DNA from: an uncultured Sporosarcina sp.
Lineage (GTDB): Bacteria; Bacillota; Bacilli; Bacillales_A; Planococcaceae
Direction: 5' to 3'
NCBI GenBank assembly: GCA_948469885.1
Contig: CAOKMT010000004.1
Location: forward strand, 1 to 64,000
Length of the DNA: 64,000 nt
Shown here in pieces: positions 1 through 7,131 of the stretch. The notes below the pieces were generated by a model. That model saw nothing but the letters and a program-made list of their open reading frames with translations, searched no databases and was not told the DNA's origin. Position numbers and translations under genes: made by a program. Numbering within the stretch: position 1 is the stretch's first letter; each line of letters opens with the position of its first letter.

Positions 1-1
1 C

Positions 2-118
2 CGTCCGCTCGGGACACTCATCATTGAGATCGACGGTGAAGCGGCGGAAGTGGAAAAAGCGATCGACTTTATAACAGAACGGACGAATCAGTTGGAGGTG
101 CTTGCGGGTGTTGCTTGA
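2..118 (+). CDS. metN: MetN, methionine ABC transporter ATPase (C-terminal fragment)
   Basis: Only the last 38 codons are in the window; the gene enters from the left edge and stops at 116-118. The fragment has the shape of the NIL regulatory domain found at the C-terminus of MetN ATPases, with an alternating beta-strand/helix pattern (GTLIIEIDGE, then a helix and ITERTNQLEVL). In E. coli MetN this domain binds methionine and inhibits transport. The assignment leans on the following gene, a clear MetI-type permease whose start lies inside this coding region, so the two are probably translationally coupled. The ATPase motifs themselves lie outside the window, so the call is moderate. Confidence 0.7.
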   Translation, partial: RPLGTLIIEIDGEAAEVEKAIDFITERTNQLEVLAGVA

Positions 119-761
119 AATGGTAAATGAATTCGGCACCGCCTTTGTAGAAACAGCTTGGATGATGGCCATCGCAATTATCTTGGCGGTCATTATCGGC
201 GTTCCGTTAGGTGTCGGTTTGTTCGTGACGAGTGAAGGGATGTTTTGGCAAAACAAATTTATTCAAAATGTGGCAGGGTCGATTATCAATATTATCCGGT
301 CAATTCCGTTTGTCATCTTACTTGTCGTCTTGATTCCGATTACGAAAGCGATTTTAGGGACGACATTCGGACCGACTGCGGCAAGTATTTCGCTCACGGT
401 TGCGGCCATTCCGTTTTACGCACGGTTAGTGGAAACTTCGATGCGGGAAATTGATAAAGGGGTCATCGAAGCGGCGGAGTCATGCGGTGCATCTCCGTGG
501 TTAATTATTAAAGATGTACTTTTACCAGAAGCAAGATCAGGAATGATTGCGGGCTTGACTGTCACAGTGATCAGTTCGCTCGGGTATTCCGCGATGGCGG
601 GGATGATTGGCGGCGGAGGGATTGGGGACTTGGCGATCCGGTTCGGTTATTACCGTTTCCAAAATGACGTCATGCTTGCGACGGTCATTCTGTTGATCAT
701 CCTCGTACAACTCATTCAGTTCATCGGCGACAAATCCGCAAAAGCGGTCGACAAAAGATAA
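108..761 (+). CDS. metI: MetI-type methionine ABC transporter permease
   Basis: Integral membrane subunit of a methionine-type ABC importer. It has about five hydrophobic segments and the cytoplasmic EAA loop typical of importer permeases (ESCGASPWLIIKDVLLPEA) that contacts the ATPase. Length of about 217 residues is normal for MetI. The start is a choice among TTG 102, GTG 108, TTG 111 and ATG 120; GGAGGT at 94-99 is best spaced (8 nt) for GTG 108, which lies inside the end of metN. No metQ binding-protein gene is in view; it would have to be upstream. It is followed after 17 nt by CoA-transferase genes, an unusual neighbour for a methionine importer, so the true substrate could differ. Confidence 0.85.
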   Translation: MLLEMVNEFGTAFVETAWMMAIAIILAVIIGVPLGVGLFVTSEGMFWQNKFIQNVAGSIINIIRSIPFVILLVVLIPITKAILGTTFGPTAASISLTVAAIPFYARLVETSMREIDKGVIEAAESCGASPWLIIKDVLLPEARSGMIAGLTVTVISSLGYSAMAGMIGGGGIGDLAIRFGYYRFQNDVMLATVILLIILVQLIQFIGDKSAKAVDKR

Positions 762-778
762 AAGGGGGAAGTGGAGAT

Positions 779-1798
779 ATGACAATTACAAAAGAAACGG
801 ATGTTTCAAGACTTTACGGGTGGGAACATCCAGATAAAATGAGGGCTTATCGACTCGAACATAAGTCATTTGCGAAAAAAGATAAAGTGACGACGTTGCA
901 AGATGCAGTCTCACGTGGGGTGAAACAAGGGGACTATATCGTGTTCGGCGGAATGGGTTCTGTCCGCAATCCAATCGCGGCGGTCCATGAAGTAATCCGG
1001 CAAAAAATCGGCGACTTGACGATCGGGACGAAAGGTTCCCAGCATGACTGGCAACTGTTGGCGGCGGCGGGCAATATTACGAAAGCGGAAGTGTCGTACG
1101 GTTTTGCGGATGAAGTGCGGGGACTCGCACGCCCGGCAAGATCAGCGGTTGAATCGGGGCGTTTGAAAGTACTGTCCGAAACGACAAATGCAGGATTCCA
1201 ATGGCGTTTCACCGCGGCGATGAAAGGACTTTCCTTTTACCCGACGCGCTCTTCTCTTGGCACGGATACATTGCAATATAGCGGGTCGAAAACGATTATC
1301 GATCCGTTCACGAATGAGCAAGTCGAGTTACTACCGGCATGCTATCCGGACGTCGCGGTCATCCATGTACACCGGGCAGACCGCTACGGGAACTGTCAAA
1401 TTGATGGCAACGTCGCGGAAGATATTGAAATCGCCCATGCGGCGAAATTCGTTTTAGTGACAGCGGAAGAAATCGTTCACGATGAAGTCATCCAAAATGA
1501 TCCAGCCTTGACGAAGATTCCTTATTTTGTCGTCGATGCGGTCGTGGAAACGCCGTACGGATCGCATCCGAACCAAGCGCCCGGCCTTTATTCATTCGAC
1601 GAAGATCATTGGCAAGTTTGGCTCGATGCTTCCTTGACAGATGAAAATGTGGAAGCGTATTTGGAAGAGTACGTCTATGGTAGCGATGACCATTATGCTT
1701 ATTTAGAAAAGATCGGCGGACTGCGCACGTTACGTCAACTAGAGAAAATAGAGAAGAAATTGGCACCATATCCAAAAGTAGCGAAGAGGAGAGGGTAA
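779..1798 (+). CDS. Class I CoA-transferase-like alpha subunit, pair 1
   Basis: 339-residue protein of the glutaconate CoA-transferase/IpdA alpha-subunit family (cytoplasmic). Family marks are the glycine-rich strand near residue 60 (YIVFGGMGSVRNP), the central segment SETTNAGFQWRF around residue 130, and VIHVHRADRYGNCQIDG near residue 200. The partner beta subunit begins 2 nt after the stop. Class I CoA-transferases move CoA between carboxylic acids; the relatives IpdAB hydrolyse a ring of a CoA thioester in steroid breakdown. The length is close to GctA and about 75 residues longer than the alpha subunit of pair 2 downstream. The substrate cannot be read from the sequence. The ATG start has a good ribosome site (AAGGGGGAAG). 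Confidence 0.82.
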   Translation: MTITKETDVSRLYGWEHPDKMRAYRLEHKSFAKKDKVTTLQDAVSRGVKQGDYIVFGGMGSVRNPIAAVHEVIRQKIGDLTIGTKGSQHDWQLLAAAGNITKAEVSYGFADEVRGLARPARSAVESGRLKVLSETTNAGFQWRFTAAMKGLSFYPTRSSLGTDTLQYSGSKTIIDPFTNEQVELLPACYPDVAVIHVHRADRYGNCQIDGNVAEDIEIAHAAKFVLVTAEEIVHDEVIQNDPALTKIPYFVVDAVVETPYGSHPNQAPGLYSFDEDHWQVWLDASLTDENVEAYLEEYVYGSDDHYAYLEKIGGLRTLRQLEKIEKKLAPYPKVAKRRG

Positions 1799-1800
1799 AC

Positions 1801-2559
1801 ATGGCGACAGACATTGAGAAAATGATTATTGCGGCATCCCGCATTTTACCGGAAGAAGCGGCGGTGTACGTTGGGACAGGAATGCCATTGCTCGCTTCCG
1901 TCCTTGCGCTCAACACACATGCACCCGATCTGTTACTCGTCTATGAAGGCGGCGGTGTCGGTGGGAAACCGACAGGGCGCTTGCCGATTCAAGTGAGCGA
2001 ATCTTTGACGTATGAAAACGGCGTCACTGTCGGCTCAATGGACTACGTCATGAGCCTTGCGCAAGCAGGATGGATCCAATACGGATTTTTAGGCGGTGCC
2101 CAAATTGACCAATACGGAAACTTGAACACGACCGTCATTGGCGATTGGGATCAACCGAAAGTGCGACTGCCAGGTTCGGGCGGCGGTGCGGACATCGCTT
2201 CCCTTTGCGAAAAGACAATCATTTTGATGCATCAAGATAAGCGGAAGTTTGTGGGAAAACTCGACTTCTTGACGAGCCCAGGCTACTTATCAGGTCCTGG
2301 CGAGAGAGAAAAAGTTGGTTTGCCGGTGAATACGGGCCCTTATCGGGTCGTCACGCAAATCGGCGTCTACGGCTTCGACGACAAGACGAAGCAGATGACT
2401 TTGTTGCACCTGTTCGAAGGGTTCACATTGAAAGACGTACAAGAAAACAGCTCATTCCCAATTGCGATCGCGGAAGATTGGAATTATCTATCACCACCGA
2501 CAGCGGCAGAGCTGGAAGCCTTACAGTCGCTTGATCCGGATGGGGTTGTGTTGGCTTAA
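1801..2559 (+). CDS. Class I CoA-transferase-like beta subunit, pair 1
   Basis: 252-residue beta subunit that pairs with the preceding alpha subunit. The segment LLLVYEGGGVGG puts Glu49 where class I beta subunits such as GctB carry the Glu that forms the CoA thioester, so this pair may be a true transferase. Later family features are FLGGAQIDQYGNLN and VRLPGSGGGADIA. The protein ends with the LDPDGV motif that is also found at the end of the second beta subunit. No simple terminator follows; the next 230 bp hold a tandem repeat array. The substrate is unknown. Confidence 0.82.
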   Translation: MATDIEKMIIAASRILPEEAAVYVGTGMPLLASVLALNTHAPDLLLVYEGGGVGGKPTGRLPIQVSESLTYENGVTVGSMDYVMSLAQAGWIQYGFLGGAQIDQYGNLNTTVIGDWDQPKVRLPGSGGGADIASLCEKTIILMHQDKRKFVGKLDFLTSPGYLSGPGEREKVGLPVNTGPYRVVTQIGVYGFDDKTKQMTLLHLFEGFTLKDVQENSSFPIAIAEDWNYLSPPTAAELEALQSLDPDGVVLA

Positions 2560-2598
2560 AGGTTTTAGTTTAGGTTTGTGGGTGAAGAGGGTGCTTCA

Positions 2599-2787
2599 GC
2601 GCCTAAAGCGAGCGTTTCCGCGCCCAACGCGTGTGATTCCGCGCCCAAAGTGAGCGTTTCCGCGCCTAAAGAGTGCGCTTCTGCGCCTAAAGTGGGTGAT
2701 TCCGCGCCTAAAGCGAGCGTTTCCGCGCCCAAAGCGGATGCTTTTGCGCCCAAAGCGAGCGTTTCCTCGCCCAAAGAATGCAATTCC
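2599..2787. repeat. 21-bp tandem repeat array, family 1 (nine units)
   Basis: Nine units of exactly 21 bp start at 2599, 2620, 2641, 2662, 2683, 2704, 2725, 2746 and 2767, with a decayed tenth from 2788. Each has a conserved core GCGCCYAAAG (the last reads TCGCCC) and a more variable second half. A CGAGCGTTTCC-type half recurs in units 1, 3, 6 and 8, with divergent halves between. There is no insertion or deletion across 189 bp. The period is a multiple of three, so long frames stay open on both strands, but none has a ribosome site or a match to a family I know. The array lies between two CoA-transferase gene pairs. Its function is unknown. Confidence 0.9.
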
Positions 2788-2869
2788 GCGAACCATTGGG
2801 CGCCAGAAAGCACCCATTTAGACCTAAGATACATGGAAATGATCAGTCATACGAAAAGAGGGGATTCAT

Positions 2870-3655
2870 TTGTCGAAGCAACAATCGTTACAAGAAGCAG
2901 TTTCTTCTATTAAAGATCGTTCATTGTTGGCGCTTGGTGGTAACGCATTACATCGCTCGCCAATCGCATTTGTTGAGGAATTGATTCGTCAAGGAAAAAA
3001 AGAGCTAGCGGTCATTAAAACAGCTGGGGCATTGGATATCGATTTGCTCGCAGCGGCAAAATCGCTTCGTTCTGTCTATGCCGGTTATATCGGTTTTGAA
3101 ATGCTTGGACTGGCACAAAATTACCGAAAAGGTGTCCAAAATGGGGAAGTCACTGTCCATGAACATGCGTGTGCAAGCGTCATCGCTGGATTGCGCGCAA
3201 GTATATACGGCGTCCCTTTCCAACCGATCAACGGATTCCAAGGGAGTGAACTGCCTGAGTTGACCGGTTTGGTGAAATATGTCACTTGTCCATTCACCGA
3301 GGAAAAGACGGCGGTCGTGCCTGCATTGCGACCGGACGTGACTGTCATCCACGCAAACATTGCTGATGAAAAAGGGAATGCCTATGTGGACGGTGCTTTA
3401 TTCGAAGATGAAATTATGGTGAAAGCCGCGAAGCGCGTCATCGTGACGGCGGAGAAAATCATTGATTCCCAGGCGTGGGACGTGACACCACAAATTCCTG
3501 GATTCCTCGTCGAATCAGTCATTCTTGCTGAAAAAGGCGCTGCACCGGGCAGTTGCGCGCCGTTGTATACGATTGACGAAAAAGCAGTCGTCGCCTATTT
3601 AAAAGACCCGGCAAGCTATGTAGAAAAAGTGAAAGGGGCCGTTTCCCATGTCTAA
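2870..3655 (+). CDS. CoA-transferase-like alpha subunit, pair 2
   Basis: 261-residue alpha subunit of the same superfamily, shorter than that of pair 1. It has the early strand LLALGGNALHRSP, the central VHEHACASVIAGLRAS segment near residues 95-110, and VTVIHANIADEKGNAYVDG near residue 165. The start is TTG at 2870, 6 nt after AAGAGGGG; no ATG fits better. It overlaps the beta subunit by 8 nt, so the two are translationally coupled. In IpdAB, a hydrolase of this fold, the catalytic Glu lies in the alpha subunit near this central segment; the Glu of the HEHA stretch here could be equivalent, but that needs a structural alignment. Confidence 0.78.
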   Translation: MSKQQSLQEAVSSIKDRSLLALGGNALHRSPIAFVEELIRQGKKELAVIKTAGALDIDLLAAAKSLRSVYAGYIGFEMLGLAQNYRKGVQNGEVTVHEHACASVIAGLRASIYGVPFQPINGFQGSELPELTGLVKYVTCPFTEEKTAVVPALRPDVTVIHANIADEKGNAYVDGALFEDEIMVKAAKRVIVTAEKIIDSQAWDVTPQIPGFLVESVILAEKGAAPGSCAPLYTIDEKAVVAYLKDPASYVEKVKGAVSHV

Positions 3656-4379
3656 TACACAACATGCTGACAACATCACCGTCGCCATGGCGCGGTTCAT
3701 TAATGACGGGGAACGCGTTTTTCACGGCGTCGCCTCGCCAATGCCAGCAATCGCCATTCAACTCGCTAAAAAGTTGCATGCCAAAAACGCGGTTTATGTG
3801 AGCATTGCTGGTGGTGTCGATAGCACGCCGTCCCAATTCTCAAGCGTCTCCACAGCGGATGCGACATTACGCGAAAAAGCAGTCGTCGAATTTCCGCTCT
3901 CCGACATTTTCGATTTATCCGCAAGAGGAGCGCTCGATGTCGCCTTTTTGAGCGGTGCCCAAATCGACGGACAAGGTCGACTGAACTTGAGCGCGATCGG
4001 GTCATTTGACGAGCCGAAAGTCCGTTTGCCGGGAGGGGCAGGAAGCGCGGCGTTACTGCCAAGCGTCAAACGGGGCATCCTTTGGAAAACGAACCATGAC
4101 AAACGTGGGCTCGTCGACAAACTCGATGTCGTCACCGCTGCCGGGAATACGGAACTCGTTATCACCCCGCTCGCTATCTTTAAACGTGCGGACAGTGATG
4201 ACCGTCTTCAGTTATACGCTACATTCCCGGGTGTCACGGTCGAGCAAGTCGTGGAAAACACAGGATTTCCTGTCGAACAACACGAAAACTACCATGAATT
4301 CCCACCGATCACGGATGAAGAACAGCAGTTGCTCGCCGCGATCGATCCGGATGGGGTTCGTTATAGTGAATTCCGATAG
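3648..4379 (+). CDS. CoA-transferase-like beta subunit, pair 2 (catalytic Glu replaced)
   Basis: 243-residue beta subunit paired with the preceding gene. The superfamily segments FLSGAQIDGQGRLN and VRLPGGAGSAALLP are clear. At the position where pair 1 has Glu49 in YEGG, this protein reads SIAGG, with Ala54. Loss of that Glu is known for the hydrolase IpdB, so this pair may not be a true transferase. The C-terminus (IDPDGVRYSEFR) and the terminator after it are duplicated 10 kb downstream at 14302-14405. A terminator follows at 4388. Confidence 0.8.
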   Translation: MSNTQHADNITVAMARFINDGERVFHGVASPMPAIAIQLAKKLHAKNAVYVSIAGGVDSTPSQFSSVSTADATLREKAVVEFPLSDIFDLSARGALDVAFLSGAQIDGQGRLNLSAIGSFDEPKVRLPGGAGSAALLPSVKRGILWKTNHDKRGLVDKLDVVTAAGNTELVITPLAIFKRADSDDRLQLYATFPGVTVEQVVENTGFPVEQHENYHEFPPITDEEQQLLAAIDPDGVRYSEFR

Positions 4380-4440
4380 AATGTTAAGCCATCGCTCTTT
4401 TAAGCGGTGGTTTTTTAATGTGTGGGAGAAGGTGAGGCAG
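4335..4440. repeat. Left copy of ~100-bp direct repeat flanking the islet
   Basis: This stretch covers the last 15 codons of the CoA-transferase beta gene, its terminator and about 25 bp beyond. It matches 14302-14405 in the same orientation at roughly 85-90 percent by eye. The shared marks include CGCGATCGATCCGGATGGGG, the terminator stem and GGTGAGGC. The copies enclose the 4.4-14.3 kb gene islet. Confidence 0.8.
4388..4416 (+). terminator. Rho-independent terminator after CoA-transferase genes
   Basis: The stem is formed by CCATCGCTC and AAGCGGTGG with a T-rich loop, then six T. A near-identical copy is at 14355-14383. Confidence 0.75.
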
Positions 4441-4453
4441 AGCTAGTTGGGGA

Positions 4454-4515
4454 GTGTGCCCGTAAATCACTGTCGTGTCCCACATATTGTTGGCGTGTGC
4501 TCACAAGTAGTGGAT
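4454..4515. repeat. Short 21-bp repeat array, family 2 (three units)
   Basis: Three units start at 4454 (21 bp), 4475 (20 bp) and 4495 (21 bp). Each begins with a variant of GTGTGCCCGCAA and continues with 9-10 unrelated bases. The longer array at 14416-14562 has the same architecture. It directly follows the duplicated terminator segment. Confidence 0.7.
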
Positions 4516-4847
4516 CTCTTTCTATATATCGCTAGCTAATTAGTAATTCAACTATTCAGTATATAGTTGCTTGCATTAACAGAAAGCAAGTTTGATAATG
4601 AAAGAAAAGAAGTAGTGAACACTAATGAATGAAAGTCGATGCTGAACTGCATAAAGCGGCTGCGTATATAAGTTGAATTTATTATTTTACCTACTTTCTT
4701 AGTTGATTGGAGTGTAGAGTGGCGACTCCAGCGCGAGCTGAAGCCGTGCCCGTGGAAAGCGTCCGCTCGAAACGGAAATCAGCGGTTAGAAGAAGTTATT
4801 TAGTTCAATTTATATAGTCGAATAATTTTATAATAGGGGGGAAAACT
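4516..4847. other. Intergenic region with a decayed dispersed repeat
   Basis: No gene was found here. Positions 4703-4785 resemble an intergenic repeat I know from many Bacillales genomes, with TTGATTGGAG at one end, GCTGAAGCCGTGCCCGTGG in the middle and CGAAACGGAAATCAGCGG at the other. It appears internally shortened. The ribosome site of the next gene is at 4836-4842. A TATAAT at 4829-4834 is too close to the start codon to be its -10 box. Confidence 0.5.
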
Positions 4848-5612
4848 ATGAAACCAGTAATTGGTGTGTGTACAAATTATTCACTAGAAAAATCGGTTGG
4901 GACACAAACAAGATTGGGATTGCAAGATCAAGCATGGCATTTGATTGCAGATGATTATATTTCCGCGATTGAAAAGGCGGGGGGCGTGCCCATTATTTTA
5001 CCGGTCACGGAAAATGAGGAAACGCGTCAACAGTTACTAAGTCAAATTGACGGCATTTTATTTACAGGGGGCAGTGATCTCGATCCTCAACTTTACGGGG
5101 AGTTGCCTAGTTATGGATTAGGACCGGTTCAGCCGCGGAGAGATCAGCACGAAATTAATCTAGCTAAAAGGGCATTGTATGAAACGGATTTACCGATTTT
5201 AGGAATTTGTCGTGGCATGCAATTGCTTAATGTTGTGACGGGTGGTACGCTTTTCCAAGATTTAAAACAGGATAAGCCTGAGGGGATGAATCATGGGTTG
5301 TCGACGAGTCCGAAAGCTCATCCCGTTCATCCTGTGGCAATTACAAAAGATTCTCTGTTTCATCATGTTTTCGAATCTGAAACGATTGGGGTGAATAGTT
5401 ATCACCATCAGGCGATTCGGCAGATCGGGGAAGGGTTCGAAGCGACGATGGTAGCACCGGACGGTTTAATTGAAGGCATTGAATGGAAGGGTGACCGATT
5501 CGTATGCGCAGTGCAATGGCACCCCGAAATGATGGCGACGTCCGTTCCGCAGATTGCTTCATTGTTTAACGCATTCATCGAGAAATGTAAAAAAGAAGAA
5601 GTCGTGAAATAA
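4848..5612 (+). CDS. PuuD-like gamma-glutamyl hydrolase (class I amidotransferase, C26)
   Basis: 254-residue cytoplasmic hydrolase of the gamma-glutamyl-gamma-aminobutyrate hydrolase family. It has the glutamine-amidotransferase triad: nucleophile Cys121 in GICRGMQLLNV, with His225 and Glu227 in AVQWHPEM. The FTGGSDLDP loop near residue 72 is typical of PuuD. PuuD removes glutamate from gamma-glutamylated intermediates after amine oxidation. The glutamine-synthetase-like gene at 12807, able in principle to add the gamma-glutamyl group, supports the same role. It lies convergent to the aminotransferase and ends in a strong hairpin. The ribosome site is AGGGGGGA. Confidence 0.85.
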   Translation: MKPVIGVCTNYSLEKSVGTQTRLGLQDQAWHLIADDYISAIEKAGGVPIILPVTENEETRQQLLSQIDGILFTGGSDLDPQLYGELPSYGLGPVQPRRDQHEINLAKRALYETDLPILGICRGMQLLNVVTGGTLFQDLKQDKPEGMNHGLSTSPKAHPVHPVAITKDSLFHHVFESETIGVNSYHHQAIRQIGEGFEATMVAPDGLIEGIEWKGDRFVCAVQWHPEMMATSVPQIASLFNAFIEKCKKEEVVK

Positions 5613-5614
5613 AA

Positions 5615-5662
5615 AAATGCCAGATGTATTGTCAGCGTCAAAGACAAATGCATCTGGCATTT
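5615..5662. terminator. Convergent hairpin terminator
   Basis: A 15-bp inverted repeat (AAATGCCAGATGTAT and its complement with one mismatch) spans 5615-5662 with an 18-nt loop and A/T-rich ends. It lies between the convergent PuuD-like and aminotransferase genes and could serve both. Confidence 0.7.
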
Positions 5663-5797
5663 GAAAGATTTGGGGCTTTATATCTTTAAAATAAAAAATC
5701 AATTCAATTCCTCCAATGTCTCGGCCTTTCTTGTCTTATCAAGGAAAGCCCTTGAAGCGTTGAAGCAATGGTCAGATAAATAATTGTAGGTTCAATA

Positions 5798-7129
5798 TCA
5801 ACCCCACCCTGAATATTGTTTCACTTCTTCGAGATCGATATTTCCAGCTTCCACATCCATAAAAGCTTGGCTTAACAATTGTAACGAGTCCACGACTTCT
5901 TCGGAATTCATAGAAAGGGGTGGCGTGATTTCTAAAACATTGCCGTGAATCCCGACATTGTACACTAATAATCCCAATTCATAAGCACGATAGCAAAGGG
6001 CAGCAGTTTTGAGTGTCGCCGGTTTTTTCGTCATTCGATCTTCAACAATCTCCACGCCGATTGCAAGTCCTTTACCCCGAATATCTCCAATACATTCGTA
6101 TTTTTCTGCGAGTTTTTTCAATTCATTTATAAACAAATTCCCTTGTTTTTCAGCATTCGCTAATAATTGTTCCTCTTCGATAATTCGGATGCCTTCAAGT
6201 GCTGCAGCAGTTGAAATCGGATTTCCACTGGCTGTGAATAAATGCCCTGCGGATACGCAATCTAACAGCTCTTTTCGCCCGACGACTGCGCTAATTGGCA
6301 AACCAGCACCGAGTGCTTTTCCTAATACGACAGCGTCCGGGACGATCTCGGCATGTTCGAATGAAAACCATTTACCTGTTCTACCCATCCCGACTTTTAC
6401 TTCATCGAAAATAAGATAGATGCCATGTGTGTCACAAATTTCACGCAGGGCTCTTAAAAATTCAACTGGAGGGAAAATCATACCGCCATCACTTTGAACG
6501 GCCTCTAAAATAATGCCTGCCGTATCTTCTGCCGGACAAATTGTTTGAAAAACTTCATTCAAAAAATGAAGAGATTGCTCTGTCAAGTTTTCACTTATGC
6601 CGCTAAAAGGTCTATACAAATTCGGATAAGGAATTTTCACGACATTGCCCCGTCCTTCAAACTTCGCTTGAGCGGAATGACCGGAAAGTGAAGAGGCACC
6701 CATCGTTTGTCCATGATACGCCCCCATAAACGAAATCATTTTGGATCGACCTGTTGCAACAGGAACAAATTTGCTGATTAAATCATTCGCATCTGACCCT
6801 GAATGACCAAACCACACTTTCTTGTCGAAATCGCCAGGTGTCAAATCGATTAGTTTTTCTGCAAGCTGAATCATTGTTTCACTAGGTGCACTTAACTGAG
6901 TTGTGAAAGAAAGTTCTTCATATTGCTGTTTTATTTTTTCGGCAATCGACTTTCGGCCATATCCAACGTTGGCAACTGCCCAACCTGCCGTCAAATCTAG
7001 ATAACACTTTCCGTTACTATCTTGTAACTGGCATCCCTCCGCACTTTTTACAGTCATCGGATGGAAACGTAATTTTAACGCCTCAGCGATAAAAGCATCG
7101 TCTTTTGCTAGTAATTCAGTTTGTTCCAA
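5798..7129 (-). CDS. Class III PLP-dependent aminotransferase (GABA aminotransferase-like)
   Basis: 443-residue fold-type I aminotransferase. The PLP lysine is Lys271 in VVLGKALGAGLP. The aspartate that holds the pyridine ring is Asp242 in IFDEVKVGMGRTG; the usual Gln of DEVQ is Lys here. FMGAYHGQTMG and GHSGSDAND are the phosphate-binding segments. Family members move an omega- or gamma-amino group (GABA, ornithine, polyamines) to a keto acid. It starts with TTG at 7129, two bases after the regulator's stop, with GGAGGAG 7 nt upstream, so it is coupled to the regulator. In this islet it may do the deamination that an oxidase does in the E. coli Puu pathway. Confidence 0.85.
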   Translation of the reverse strand: MEQTELLAKDDAFIAEALKLRFHPMTVKSAEGCQLQDSNGKCYLDLTAGWAVANVGYGRKSIAEKIKQQYEELSFTTQLSAPSETMIQLAEKLIDLTPGDFDKKVWFGHSGSDANDLISKFVPVATGRSKMISFMGAYHGQTMGASSLSGHSAQAKFEGRGNVVKIPYPNLYRPFSGISENLTEQSLHFLNEVFQTICPAEDTAGIILEAVQSDGGMIFPPVEFLRALREICDTHGIYLIFDEVKVGMGRTGKWFSFEHAEIVPDAVVLGKALGAGLPISAVVGRKELLDCVSAGHLFTASGNPISTAAALEGIRIIEEEQLLANAEKQGNLFINELKKLAEKYECIGDIRGKGLAIGVEIVEDRMTKKPATLKTAALCYRAYELGLLVYNVGIHGNVLEITPPLSMNSEEVVDSLQLLSQAFMDVEAGNIDLEEVKQYSGWG

Positions 7130-7131
7130 TT

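Noticed and set aside
2578-2913. A 111-codon frame through the 21-bp array with (SAPKxxx)n, and opposite-strand frames
   Set aside because: A 21-bp period keeps frames open on both strands; there is no ribosome site, and the frame runs into the next gene.
4829-4834. TATAAT before the PuuD-like gene
   Set aside because: It is 14 bp from the start codon, so transcription would begin within or after the ribosome site.
6009-6419. 136-codon frame opposite the aminotransferase
   Set aside because: It is antisense to a clear gene, with no ribosome site or family.
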